64,000 nt of DNA from Elysia chlorotica (GCA_003991915.1 RQTK01000084.1:567156-631155); one strand, 5' to 3'. Shown: positions 1-12,471, counted from the stretch's first letter. Translations and numbers: made by a program. The notes: generated by a model not told the origin, from the letters alone.

Positions 1-167
1 ACCATACTCTTGGGAGAATATTTTGCCGTTCACACTAGTAAAGAGATTATTCTTAAGTTGCCTTATGAAAGAGTCGGTTTATATTCACTATTAGATGACC
101 TAAAACCTAACACACCATGAGTGGTATTTCAGGTAGATGCTTCAATAATGAGTCAGTCATAACTCAC

Positions 168-3100
168 AATGTCCTTCTTTTTGAGGAGCTGCTTGCCTGT
201 GTAGCGTTGTTGCGTCCATGATTCATTGAAAGTGTCTTGTCTTTCTATGTCCCCTAAATTATCTTGCCGGGCAGCGGCCAATTTCTCCTCCTGCTGCTGC
301 ACAGCTTGGCGTGCACTACGAATCCTCTCAACTGCCTTTGTAACCTCAGCCTGCAAAAGAGTCCAGAACAGATTACTAAGCAGGTGATTACTCAAACAAA
401 CTAAAAAAATGTTTTATATATTGATCAACTGAGACAAAATGTATAAGTATGAAAATGAAATATAAATCTAACAAAGTAAATAAAAAGAAACATCAAAAGA
501 AACAAAAATAGTTGTGAATATGATCTGTGTATTATTTCTTCTTTATAAAAATATGATATTTTCTGTCTACCTATAAATACCACTGTTTTATATAAAACTT
601 TCAATTTCCTCTGCAATTATTCTTATTTAATCTATTAAATTACATGAAGATAGTGTACCTCCGAGACTTTGTTTGGCTTTCCCACATGCTCTCGGTATGA
701 CTGCTTCATATCGTCTGCATACTGCTGAAACATCTGTTTTTGTCTAGCAGAAGGTGCAGGCACATCCTCAGGCACTGGGTCTCTGTCCCATGCTGTTGGC
801 TGTTTAAGTAACACAAATAAAATTGCAAAATTTGATGAGCCAGAAGCATGGTAACTGAATCAGTAGACTGCTAATCAAGAAGTCCAAGGTTTAAACTCGA
901 TCAGCCACCTTTCTCCCCCCTGGTTGGGATCAGAGTAGGTATAAAGTTATCAGCTGAGATAAAAGTCCTGGTATATCAGGTGTTCTGTTGTCATGTGTTA
1001 GCTTCTATACCTGTCCACAATGTAGATTGATAACTGACGTTGGACGTTAAGAAACCAATAAACAAATTGATCAGCTTAATGATGCTGAAAACCATTCATT
1101 TCCTTATAAAATATGTTAAAGCCAATCTTCACTTCAATGATATATTGTACATAGATAAAAAAAAAAAGGGAAATGAAAATAGAACTGTACAAAAAAAAAA
1201 CATGCATTCAGAATCATACCTCTTTCATATGTTTTCTTGCTGAAGCAGGTTTTGTATTATCTAATGACAGTTCTGGCACCCCATCTGGTCTAGAAGTAAC
1301 TTTTTTGGTACTGAGAGCAATCTGGAAAACAATATGAGAATATGATAAATAAATAATTTAATTTCAATATATATAGAAAAATCAAATTTAAAGTCCAGTG
1401 ATAAAAAGATATTATTCTCTTAGTAAAAAAAAACATTCAGTTTATTAGTTGTATTAGAATTGTTTTTCTTTTATTTACTCAAATTATAACTATCATTTAT
1501 GTTAATTATCATCCTCTTCATCATCATTGTCGTTATTGTCTCTATCATCATCTTCATAGAGAGCACAGTTCCCCCCCCCCTCCTCACACACACACACCTC
1601 TCAGGAAAAAGGTACAACTCGAACAACTCGAAGAAATTTATCGATGATCCCAAAATTTCAGAAAAATAGGGCTAAAATACTTACAGACACAGGTGCAAAG
1701 TTTCTTCCTGATCTTGCAGTTCCCCAACTGGAGAAATAGAAAGAAGACGATGGTTCACCAACATGTTTAAAAAGCTTAAATTATCTCAAAATTGGCAATT
1801 ACACATAACTGCTAATATAAATATGTAAACCATCTTCAACTTCAATAGGCAAAGCCTATTTTAAAAAAATGTCTAAACATTTATGCACACAAAAAATATA
1901 TTCATTGTAATCTTAGGCCCTAAAGTTACAAAAATGGTAAAATTGAAGATGGAACATGTGATTGAAAATCAGTCACATAACTTACCTAACAGTGCTTGCT
2001 GATCCAGGAGTGTCTAGAGAGTAATCATTAAGATCAATGTCTATGGCTCCTGACTTGACGTCATCATCTTTCAGATACTTCAAGTTTAATGATGGGACTA
2101 AGCTGAATAAAAAGTGTGACAGCAACAGGATTATTTCTAGGGTAATAAAATATTCGAATAGATAGAATTAAAGCTCTCTTTTTTTTTTCAATTTCAATTA
2201 TCTTTTAGCAAATTATGGTGTAATCAAAGTCTCTGAAAGTATGTTCTGTCTGAATTCAAATGCAATGCATGTGGAAAATATGCAAAACTTATAACATTTT
2301 TTAAATCTTTGGCCTACAGATGTTTACTTATTGTTATATTTCAATTTAATCTTTGAAAGATAAAAAGGGAAAATAACACAATACTTTTTTTTAAAATGAA
2401 TAATGAAAAATGAAGCCAGTAATGTGTATGATAATTTTAATTTTGATGTAAAAGAAAAAAAAGTGTTATATTTCAACTTTTCAGAGTAAAAGGCAGTAAA
2501 TTTTATAATTTTTTATCTTATTCTTACCTCAGATCTCCATCCTTGATAGGATTGGGCTTTGTCTGTATCCTGGGTGTAGGTGTGTAGACTATCTCCTCAC
2601 CCTAAATATACATAATATATCCAAATTATTAATATGATTGTTTTGTACAAAGTAATTTGTAAATTACAAAATTGAGAGTACACAAAAGCCTAATGGTTAA
2701 AGAAAAAATATTAAAGAGCTTTGGTGATTTTTGTGCACCCCTTCTTAAGCTTTTCATATACAAGAACTAGAGGTAACAAACCTTTGTGATAGCACGAGAT
2801 TTTTTTACGGATTGTAGATTGTTTGAAACATGTTACTTTCAAATCAATTGGTATCTATATTTTGCAAGTATTCCCTTTAAAGTCTAGACAACAAATAGAT
2901 ATGATGGCCATAATATAAGGTTGTTATCGGAACTTTTTTTCTCTAGTTCACAATAAAGGATCAAAGGCTAACACACTGTATCTTCTCAAACAGAAATACA
3001 TGCGTAGCTTATTTTAGGAATTTTCAGTTTGGCTAATGATGAGATAATGTAGAGATCTTTTTTTGCTTCTAATGAGCCTAATCTGTTTTTCTTGTTTACT

Positions 3101-4022
3101 TGAAGGTATTTTTTCCTGTATCTCTGGTCAATTCACTTCATTTTGTAAAGCGGGTTACTTTACCAATTGAAAATTCTATTGAGAAACAGCTGAAAGCATC
3201 TACTTTTAACAAGCCTACATTTAAGCTTTTTTTTATTTTAATTATTTTATTAAATTATCAAGAAAGTAAGACATTTCACTATGTTATATCTCATTCAATT
3301 GACAAAGAGTTAAATCCTCATAATAACCTCAAATGCAAGATGTTAGGCAGAAGTGAAAAAGTTCTAAAGTTGCATTTACCAAAATGAGTGCATCTTCCTC
3401 AACAGAAACATAATGTTTAGCACCAAACTTGATACCTCAATAGCCAATGTATGCTCTATATAATACCGTATGAATGTGAATGCTGGACTCTTACTAAAGA
3501 CCTAGAGACTGGAAGCAGCTGAAATGTGGTACATCAAAAGAATTTCGAAAGTAATATGGAAAGACAAGCAAACAAACAAAGAAATAATGGATATCTTGAG
3601 ATGTAAAAGATCACTACTCAAAAAAATTACGGAAAGGCAGTTAAAACTTTTTGGGTACATATAAACCAGGTGGGTGGACGAGAAAAAGACATATTTTGTG
3701 AAAAATAAGAGGAAATAAAAAGCAGAGGGAGAGCACCTTCAAAATATACCGTAACGAGAAAAGAAATCCTTATTAATGTTTTAATCGAGGCAACTAATAA
3801 CAGAAAGAAATGAAGGGGAATGGTTGCCAATTCCTGTAACAGAAATGGCACAAAGAAGAGAGAAAGATTAAATTAGCAAATATCTGTAAAAGAAAAAAGT
3901 TGCCCTCTTACTGTAATTGGATTAAATTGAGGTTGTCCACTCTGTGGTCGTCTTCTAGCACTTCCAGGAAGATGTCTTTGGTAGCTTTGAGGGGTTGCTC
4001 TGCCCTGCACCCCAAAATCCAT
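168..4022 (-). CDS. Unrecognised spliced gene, N-terminal seven coding exons (partial, runs off left edge)
   Basis: Seven minus-strand exons join in one frame: 3912-4022, 2528-2601, 1986-2102, 1685-1727, 1220-1321, 659-799 and 168-350, giving 257 codons. Every junction has AG/GT sites (donors such as GTAAGA, GTAAGT, GTATGA, GTACAC, GTGAGT) and phases agree throughout (0, 2, 1-nt carry, 0, 0, 0). The start is MDFGVQGRATPQSY at 4022, preceded in frame by TGA nine bases upstream and by a 5' UTR acceptor at 4041-4043. The last visible donor is GTGAGT at 162-167, so the protein continues beyond base 1. The first part is rich in Arg, Ser, Pro and Gln (GSARRRPQSGQ; VSWGTARSGRNFAP). The last two exons look helical and charged (AVERIRSARQAVQQQEEKLA), consistent with a coiled coil. 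I do not recognise the family and assign no function. The gene structure itself is well supported by phase agreement. Confidence 0.8.
834..1062 (+). repeat. tRNA-derived SINE, family A (old copy)
   Basis: A degenerate tRNA-like head (about 834-905) is followed by the family A body: CTGGTTGGGATCAG, then GTTATCAGCTGAGATAAAAG, then TCATGTGTTAGCTTC. It ends with GACGTTGGACGTTAAGAAACC. The same body and terminus recur at about 7054, 12530, 41455, 47175, 56215 and 61600. It sits in an intron of the minus-strand gene. Confidence 0.7.
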
Positions 4023-4040
4023 GTTTGTTCAGTAAGCCGT

Positions 4041-4043
4041 CTG
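4041..4043 (-). other. Probable 5' UTR splice acceptor of the 168-4022 gene
   Basis: The minus strand reads CTTCATTCAG and then the exon ACGGCTTACTGAACAAACATG. The in-frame TGA rules out coding upstream of the ATG at 4022, so this acceptor would join an untranslated first exon further right. I could not place that exon. Confidence 0.5.
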
Positions 4044-5922
4044 AATGAAGACAAAACTCTCAATGAACATACATTAGAATGAAAGCAACAAAAGAGTGGT
4101 CGCAATCAATCTGCATCAGCATTGTGTCACAAAAGAAAAAAAAAGGAGAACTTCTCATTCTTACAATACACTCAATAATTAGAAGACCTTTAAAAATGAC
4201 AAAATGTTACTCCTTTCAGGTACTAAGAATCAAAAGACCTATACCTAAAAAGGTACACCCAAAATTGTTTTCTCCCCTGATATCAAATTCATTTAAATAG
4301 ACCTCAATTCTAAATTATAACCTGTTCAATAATCAGAAAAGCTATAGGGTAGCGTCAGGCTATATGGCCACATTGGATACTCCAGTAACAGTTGCCTGCT
4401 TTGTGCAATGTTCATGCTCTTTATTATTGGAACGGACTATGATTTCCATTTGCCTTTCTCCTCAAAGGCTAACACATGATTGGTTAGTTTTATACATTGT
4501 TTCATGTATCTTTTCAGTCATGTTTCACAACCATCAACATTCTGGTATATCCTCACCATGAGGATAATTTCTCCACCACGATCAGGTTACTTCGCCACCA
4601 CATAATGCTTGCTGCCTTCATAGTCTTTTGTCATTGTATTTACCTTATTTTTATTTTAAATTTTTTGCTTTGTTTATGGGAAAGCCTAACTTCCCTGCCC
4701 TAATAACTTTATCCACAATAAAATTTTCTATTTCTGTTGGAATGTTGCACTCCCTTCCAGCTCTTCTATCCAGTCTACACTTTCTGAAACATGATCAGAA
4801 AGGGTTTTCTAGGAACCCCAAAGTCCTCAGCAGCCCCCAAACATGCCTTACCTTCCCTCACAGTAATTGTTCTGATAGCCTTTTCTAAAGCATCTATGGG
4901 GTAATTATTATATTTCTTTTAATTTGTTTTGCATTGTACAAAAGTTATTTAAAAAAATCAGCTGACTTTCCTTAACCTAACAAAATGTGGCGAATGCCAA
5001 CTGACTGGAAAATTAGCCAACAGGGGATAGATGAACAAATTGGTTAATTTTAATAAGAAATAAGTCTCAAAGTAAAAAAAGCAATAAAATAAACAATTGG
5101 AAGTCATAAATATGCATAAACAAACAAGAAACATAATGTGTTTCAAAATTACAAGGGCAAAAAGTGGCGGAGCTCTCTCCCTCTCTCCGAGTTTAACCTC
5201 TCCAAGGTTCCTCTGAGGTATTGTATAGGCCTACAGTGTCTCTAGCCCTTCAATCTTCATCTTTTTTTTATATACTATCAGTGGATTATAAGTCACTACA
5301 TACATATGGCCAGCTATGACACCTTATTTAAAAGCAGGTGCAAGACAAGACTGATCCACTTGTTCGCTGCTATGAACAAGAAATGAACTGTACAGCTCAG
5401 AGGTGTTAGACTTTGGTAAAGGTGCAGATCACCTGACATGTTCCTCATGTTTGGTGAAATGCGAATAGCAAAGAAGTAGATTTTAATTTTTTCTCTCGTG
5501 TTAAATACTTCAATATGTGTACAGAAAGTAGAAAAGCGACCAAACAATTTCGCGACAAAAAATTGCTCCTTTAGCGTATTATAAGGAACGGCAACGTTGG
5601 TTTTTGTCAAAACTCACATGGATGAGAAATCTAAAATTATAGGTTTATAATGTTTGATTTTTTTTAAACAAAATCAATCATGCAGATCTAGATCTAGTTC
5701 AACGAATGAATATGCCCATAAGTCACTCAATTCATAAGTCTAGATTTTAATTCCAAATTGGCACAGATCTGGATCTTGGATGTTGAAACTCGCAGCTCGC
5801 CATGATAACTAAGGTAAACCGATGGGAATGTATGTAGATGTTCCGGCAATATTTTGCACCTGCAACCAGTTTTACTAGATAAACGTAATTTGAAGACTAA
5901 GAACTTCTACTACTGTAGTTTG
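4044..5922. other. Non-coding flank right of the 168-4022 gene
   Basis: No convincing coding exon was seen here on either strand. Open frames such as 5314-5610 (minus) have no recognisable domain or supporting splice structure. The stretch presumably holds the first intron, the untranslated first exon and the promoter of the minus-strand gene. Positions about 5165-5245 match the alternative SINE tail also seen at about 6635-6700 and 50400-50490. Confidence 0.5.
5160..5245 (-). repeat. SINE fragment with the alternative (GTTAAACTCGGAGAGAGG) tail
   Basis: The minus strand reads TTGGAGAGGTTAAACTCGG and then GAGAGAGGGAGAGAGCTC. This matches the distal part of the SINE copies at about 6635-6700 (minus) and 50400-50490 (plus). 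The tRNA-like head is absent. Confidence 0.5.
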
Positions 5923-6330
5923 GTTTAACGTCCAACATCAACTTTATGTGCTGCCAGTGGTGGTGATGATGGTGGTGGTAATGGTAATAGTGACAGTTGT
6001 GATAGTGGGGATAATAATTAATTTAGTGGTGGCAATGATAGTAATAGTGGTAGTAGTGGAAGCAGTAGTCGTAAGAATAGAGATAATGTTATGGTAGTGA
6101 TAGGAGTTGTAGAAGTGGCAGTGGGGGTGGTAGCAATAATGACATGGGTATTAATAAAAAGGGTAACGATAATCATAATGTAATAATTAGCAGCAAGATT
6201 TAAAAAAAATTAACTACTGCTGACGTAGTAGGAATGGCTATGGCGGGTAGGTGGTGATCGTAGGAGCTGCAATAGCCACGGTAATATTGGGAATGGTGGA
6301 ACAATATTTAATTAGAATACCAATATGGTA
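5923..6330. repeat. SINE 3' end joined to a decayed GTG/GTA trinucleotide array
   Basis: Positions 5923-5960 are the family A terminus in minus orientation (GGTTTAACGTCCAACATCA). The following 370 bases are dominated by GTGGTGATGATGGTGGTGG-like and AATAGTGGTAGTAGTGG-like words. They look like a mutated trinucleotide array of the kind still pure at 6936 and 7334. Confidence 0.5.
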
Positions 6331-6599
6331 ATACCCCCGGTTTGACTATGCAACCATATCAGCTGCACCTATTTCATCAATCTACCGCCTCATTCCTAAA
6401 AAGAAAATTAAGTGTATAAACCTAACCTTACCCCCCCCCCCAGAATAGAGGGAAGGTTTGTCTTATCCGTCTCAACCTATCCTCCCTTTCCACTTCAGAA
6501 CTTCCAAAAGTATGTAACCCCATACATAAGAGGACCCGCCTCGTAGTAATAGAATGAACCAGCAGAGGATCTATCATGTCTTGCCTTCATCCTGAGATT

Positions 6600-6872
6600 T
6601 TGTCTTCTGTCAACGCCGCCTGTCGCCGTACAGGATCACCCAGAGGAACCTAGGAGACGTTAAACCCGGAGAGAGGGAGATAGTTCTCCCTCTATAGAGA
6701 ACACGCTGCCTCACTGAGACAGAACGGGGATACCATGACTCCTGTCTCTGTCGGTTACATTAAACTGACACCGACCCAACCAGCGGGGAGCGAAATCGCC
6801 AGGCCTCGAACCACGGACCTTTTGCGTCGGAAGCCGATGTTTTACCCCAAGACCACCGCACCCCCTTCTACT
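6600..6872 (-). repeat. tRNA-derived SINE, family A with alternative tail
   Basis: On the minus strand the copy begins with the tRNA-like head (GGTCCGTGGTTCGAGG is a good B box). The body follows: CTGGTTGGGTCGGTGTCAG, TTTAATGT, GAGACAGGAGTCATGG. It ends in the alternative tail with the GAGAGAGGGAGATAG hairpin-like segment and GGGTTTAACGTCTCCTAGG, instead of the TTGGACGTTAAACC terminus. Confidence 0.75.
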
Positions 6873-6935
6873 ACAACTACTATCACTACTACAGCTACTA
6901 TCACTACTACAACTACTATCACTACTATAACTAGG

Positions 6936-7004
<69 letters not shown>
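6936..7004. repeat. (CTA)n microsatellite
   Basis: This is a nearly pure CTA/ACT run of about 23 units. It lies between the head of the SINE at 6600-6872 and an AAC/GTT run at about 7020-7050 that is the 3' tail of the next SINE. It is preceded by an impure stretch from about 6868. Confidence 0.95.
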
Positions 7005-7005
<1 letters not shown>

Positions 7006-7019
7006 GTACTTTTACTACT

Positions 7020-7290
7020 GCGTTGTTGTTGTTGTTGTTGTTGTTCTTGTTGTTGAGTTGGTTTAACGTCCAACATCAGCACTATATAGTCTATATTTTG
7101 GACAGACCCCAAGACTGACGTCTGACATTTTTATGCTACCACACACCAGACAGGGTGGGGATTCCATGACTCCTGTCTTAGCTGGTCATATTAAACTGAC
7201 ACCGACCCAACCAGTAGGTAGCACAATCGCCAGGGCTCGAACCCACACCTTTTGCGTCGGAAGCCGATGTTCTACCCTAGGGCCACTACT
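7020..7290 (-). repeat. tRNA-derived SINE, family A, full length with (AAC)n tail
   Basis: On the minus strand, reading from the right, there is a tRNA-like head (GTGTGGGTTCGAGCCC B box) and then the body CTGGTTGGGTCGGTGTCAG, CCAGCTAAGACAGGAGTCAT, GACGTCAGTCTTGGGG and ACTATATAGTGCTGATG. It ends with TTGGACGTTAAACCAACTC and an AAC-rich tail at 7020-7055. This is one of the best preserved copies in the window. Confidence 0.85.
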
Positions 7291-7311
7291 ACTACTACTA
7301 CTACTACTACT

Positions 7312-7503
<192 letters not shown>

Positions 7504-7640
7504 ATTCATTAAATAAGTTTGTAAAATAGGCCCTATATTTCTACAGTGATAGAAGTAGTCTTTCAGTGAAAAAAACACTTTGTAGGATTAGAACCCTCGA
7601 CTTTTAGATAGATGCAGCGGCACCGACTTCCCTTGCCACC

Positions 7641-7740
7641 TAAAGCGAGCATGGTTTATATAACTAAATCACTATGCTCCTTTAATAAGGAGTTTCATGA
7701 CTATGGTACTTAGTACGTGGTATAAACCATGCTCGTTTTA
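7641..7740. repeat. Inverted repeat with 14-bp perfect inner arms
   Basis: The left arm GAGCATGGTTTATA (about 7646-7661) is exactly complementary to TATAAACCATGCTC (about 7720-7735). Flanking bases extend the match to AAAGCGAG versus CTCGTTTT with one mismatch. The loop contains a second small hairpin, CTCCTT-TAAT-AAGGAG. This lies 700 bp upstream of the SNRPE start. Confidence 0.8.
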
Positions 7741-7848
7741 AGTGCTTCGGTTGGCATTGTGTGTTGCTTGGGTGTTTATACCAGGACCGAGTACTTTGTC
7801 ATACGTAAATGACACCCAAGCAGCACAATTACCGACCGAAGCACTTGA
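7739..7848. repeat. Second inverted repeat, arms of about 36 bp
   Basis: AAGTGCTTCGGTTGG followed by GTTGCTTGGGTGT pairs imperfectly with ACACCCAAGCAGC followed by CCGACCGAAGCACTT, leaving a loop of about 35 bases. It directly abuts the inverted repeat at 7641-7740. A further CTTCGC-GCGAAG hairpin follows near 7885-7905. Confidence 0.8.
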
Positions 7849-8356
7849 TACCAGATCAAGGTCGACGGTCAGAGGTGAACCGCTCTTCGCACATACACGC
7901 GAAGCTAGAGTTTGGCTTGACTAGCTATTTGGGTCCAAGCGTAACCATTGTTTACGCGCATACCTAATTTTTCAAATATTTAACAAAAACTAATACTACT
8001 TGGGTCCATACTTATAAAGGCATTCTAGAGAAATGTGTGTTTAAAGTTTGTAATCGAGAGCCGGAAAACAATAGCGGGCGCCCATCACAGACAATCACAG
8101 ATCAAATTTTGCCTACGTACAGTTTTTCGGCCCGTCATCCGAAGCTGTTATCCGTCGAGGCGTCGACCAACATCCTATGTTTATCGAGAAACGAAACACG
8201 ACTAAAAATAGCTGCATATTGTCTTTGTCTGGCTGGGATAGATGTATGAGTTGGTACGTACACATGTATGTGTAAGCTTATTCGCTCCCAACCTGATAGC
8301 GACACAACCAGAAAGTAGGCACTTCTTATTGGGAATTGGAGTTGGAGCCCGTTTTA

Positions 8357-8366
8357 ACTTCCGGTG
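8357..8366 (+). promoter_or_regulatory. ETS-type motif in the presumed SNRPE promoter
   Basis: ACTTCCGGTG matches the ETS/GABP core (complement CACCGGAAGT). It lies 82 bp upstream of the SNRPE ATG. ETS motifs close to the start site are common in housekeeping promoters. There is no clear TATA box in the preceding 100 bp. The functional role is inferred. Confidence 0.45.
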
Positions 8367-8447
8367 CGTCTTACGAACGTGAGATTGTTTTCATTTTGGA
8401 TTTTCAGTAAATTGTCCATTAAAAGATTAAAACCATTCGTCTTCAAA

Positions 8448-10812
8448 ATGGCTTACAAAGGTGCTGGTCAAAAGGTTCAGAAGGTGATGGTCCAGCCTAT
8501 CGTATCCTTTTCAAAGAAGTTGCATTGATGGTTTACATTTATAACGGTATAACTTATACACCGGCAACCTGTTTTCGATAGAAGTGTTGAAGGTGCCCAG
8601 AAAAGTAACAACACCAGAATCTTTATTCCACATGCCAAACATGTTGTATTCAGGAGCCGAGAGTACGAGTTACATATCAAAGGCCTCCAAAGACTGTAGA
8701 TCTAATACATTTGTTGGAAGGATTTTACACGTCGGGTCCAAAAATTTAGTAGCTTATATAAAGAAATAAAATGTTGCTAACTAGATTTAGATCTAGTATA
8801 CATCTACTGATTCTTTAAGATAATCTTAGGATCTACTGTTGTATTGATAAATAGGAAAACCAAAACACAAAACCTCCTCAATGTTGATTTTAAAACATCT
8901 TTCAATATTGATTCTAGATCTAATTAATAGCCTTCATTGTGACGTTATAAATTTCCGGCGATCTGGGTGGGCCGATTACTAAACAAATTTTGTCAACGAT
9001 TCCATAGGACGAAACAAAAGCTTATAGATCTAATCTAGGCCTAGTAGTAGTAGCCTACGGGTTTTTTTTTTTTTATTAAAGGGGGAAACCCGGAAAGGCG
9101 TCTATTCAATAGAAATAATTTGTTTAACTTATAAGTTTTCTGCACACTAACCTTGTGCCTGTCCTGGGTACACACGGGCGTTATCCCGAAGGAAAACTTC
9201 AAAAAGTCCCTTCCTTCACAACTATGCCCTTGGCAAAATAAATAAGACACCCATATCCCCAACCAAAACCATAGCCCTAACCCTATCCATCGCCATCCAA
9301 ATCCCCAACCCTATCCCAAATCCTAACGGTACCATCCCTATCCCCAACCCTAACCATAACCCTAATCCTATCTATAACCATATCCATATCCCCAACCCTA
9401 TCCCGAATCCTAATGGTACCATAGCCCTATCCCTATCCCCAACCAAAACCAGACCTGCCAACATTACGCTTTGGGCGTAATTTATTACGCCCAAACGCGG
9501 CAAATTACGCTTTACGCCCGGTCCTTGTCATATTACGCCCGGAAATTCAAATTTCGTGGCTTGTGTCCCTTTCATTTTTTTCGTTTTATATTGACTATGT
9601 TTAAACCAAAATATGTTTAAACCGAAATTGAAATTAGACCCCCTAAATTTTCGGTTTAAACGTGTTCCACTGTATATATTTATTTTTTTATTTTTTTCAA
9701 ACAAAATGCAATATGCAAAATACCTAAACTGTATTTTCAATGGCCCATTAGGTATTGACACCCAAATTTCGACCCGATTATGTAATAGTTAGCTCATGCT
9801 AACAATACCCTATATTTCTCACCTACGAGTTCTACTCTTCTATCTAGGAGAGTAAACTCAAAGCGTTGAGTCCGCTCTTAAGTGCCGGAGGCATTAAGAG
9901 TGGTAACTCGACGCTTGTAGGTGCTCTCCCCTGAAAGTAGGGGAGGGGTGCTCGGCAGAGCAATTTATCCGCCGAGCACTGATACTCACAAGAGAGTAGA
10001 TAAGAAATGAGCAATCATATCAAACAATAAAAGAACGAAATCGAAATGAAAATATTTGTGAATTATTCGAAACCATTATAAAAAAAACAATCGATTACAT
10101 TTTAAAAAATCGGCCCCTCCAAAAAACCATGCCCCTTTTTTATATAGGTTGTCCCCTCAAATAAATCCCTCTTTAGGTAGCATGGGTAAGCTACTAAAAT
10201 TTTTGGGCCCGACGTGTAAAATCCTCCCCATTTGTTTAGATTATCGAAACCAAATGTTCCACAGTGTTGTGTCTAGTTCTTATAGAACCTGTGATCTCTG
10301 TGAAACAAACCTGGATCTAGATCTAGATTTTCTAAATCTTAAAAATTCTATGATTTATAAATTATTTAAATAACAATAATGTTATTTTACATATATAGAT
10401 CTAGTTAAAGCTGGAATATTTATTTAGCATATATATATATAACATCCAATTCTAAGAATACCTTAATTCTGAAATATTCCCCCCCCCCCTTTTCTCTTTC
10501 TCTCTCTCACTATCAATCTCTTATTCCTTTCAGCTGCATACGCCTTTCTTTCTGGTTTCCCTCAAATCTAAAGGCATTCACTAATATTTTTTAGTGTAAC
10601 CATAGTTATTAAAGCATTTTTCAAGACTTTTCCTTTACAGTGAACCAGAACTTGATCTTCAGATATCTACAAAACGTAAGTCAAAATTTGTCGCCATTTC
10701 AGTTCTCAATTATTATCCAAGGTTTTCTACAAGATAACCATGTTAAAAATCAAAATGATATCTGTATTTAATGGAACTTAAATTTTAGGCCCTTGAATTC
10801 AGTTTATTTGAA

Positions 10813-10872
<60 letters not shown>

Positions 10873-12421
10873 TACTTAGTATTTAAATTTGTCTAAGTGT
10901 ATATACATGGCATGTAAAAATTTGTTTATTTTCAATGGAGACCATACAAGCTAAAAAAGAAACGGTTTAAATTTTATTAAAGAAATGTTATTGTAGTAAC
11001 AAATTCATAAATAAAATAAATTCTGTTTTAGACGAGCTTGGTTGGAATTTTTGTTTTGTTTTGAAAAGATCTATATTTCTATGAAAAAGTTAAATGTTTG
11101 CAAAATAAATGCATGACTCATAAGGATGTACATCATTAGTAACTAAGTTCAAAGCTATAACTATGTACCTATTTTTTTTTTCTGCATTTAGAGGTCAAGA
11201 ATTCAAGTCTGGCTGTATGAACAAATCAATTTGCGTATTGAAGGTTGTATTGTGGTGAGTTTTGATATTGAAATAGATTCTAATTTTTATGATCTGTAAC
11301 CCACCACAAATTCCAACAACCATATGCAACAGTTGTGGCCATGTACAAATCTTTGTTAGACTTTATTGCTGGTGACTGATTGTTGCAGCCTCGTTGAGTA
11401 GATTTTATTTGCATTATATGGTATTTTACTTCTTAGTCAGTCTGACTGAGACTAAATTGCGACACGCTTGGGCATGCAGATTACCATGATGCAAGTTATG
11501 GTAAAAGAGGGGGGGGTGTCCGGCTAGCCGCAGTACCTTGTTAGTCTAGCCCAGTGGTCTCTATCTTCTAGTTCTACGAACTAATGAAATACCAGTACAG
11601 TAAGCTGACAAAACTCAAGTTTACGTCAATCTTCGAGCTACATGGCAGTCTATGGATCACAACTGTTTAGGGTATGATCTGCAGAGCAACGCAGGATGCT
11701 TCCTCAGTCACATTGGCTTGAATTACCAATATAATAACCTGCAATGATGGATGAATGATAAATAGTGAAGAAGTTTACAAGCGAGCAGCGATAGATCTAG
11801 AGAAAAAATAAATTACATGTATATCAACACAAATGATGATCATTACTATTACATTCAATCAAATAAGCTGTCTGTCAATATCAAATTTAAACTGACCCTG
11901 AAGGGAGGGGAGGTTAAAAACAAAGTGAAACATTTTTAAAACAATTGACCCCCAATTGTCATGGTAATCTTTAAATTTATCGAAACTACAAGTAAATCCA
12001 ATACCCAGTTAGCAGTATCAGAACAGATAGAAAGTCTTGATCCAAATTCTATGCACAACTTCGCAAACTCTGACCTGTGTTTCCAAGGCATCGCTCAAAC
12101 CATCCTACTCCTTTGACTCACATCACATATCAACAACAGGGAATTAAGCATAGAGGGTTGTTGAGTTTTCTTAATCAAAGAGAACAACAGATGAGGCCAA
12201 ACAGCTATAAAAAGGTGCAAATACTGAAATCGAGATGGAGAGAAAAAGAGAGGTCTAGATAATAAAAGACTTTGTTTTGTTGTGACTGGCCTGTCATGAA
12301 AATCATCAAAATGTTCAATTTTTGTTCTCTTTGTAAAAATTAAAATGTAATTGAACTCTTAAAACTTGTTTTAATTTGAAATTATGATGAAGCCGTATGA
12401 TCTTTGTATACTAATAATTTT

Positions 12422-12471
<50 letters not shown>

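Noticed and set aside
5314-5610. 98-residue minus frame near the 5' flank of the left gene
   Set aside because: No domain, codon bias or splice partners; the true start of that gene is at 4022.
9788-9998. Hammerhead or tRNA-type identity for the hairpin cluster
   Set aside because: The CUGAUGA and GAAA core elements are not at a junction, and the three-way junction has essentially no unpaired core; no tRNA boxes are present.
10641-10648. Alternative SNRPE exon 2 acceptor at CAG ending 10640
   Set aside because: It would insert an in-frame TGA before the conserved NLIFRYLQN block.
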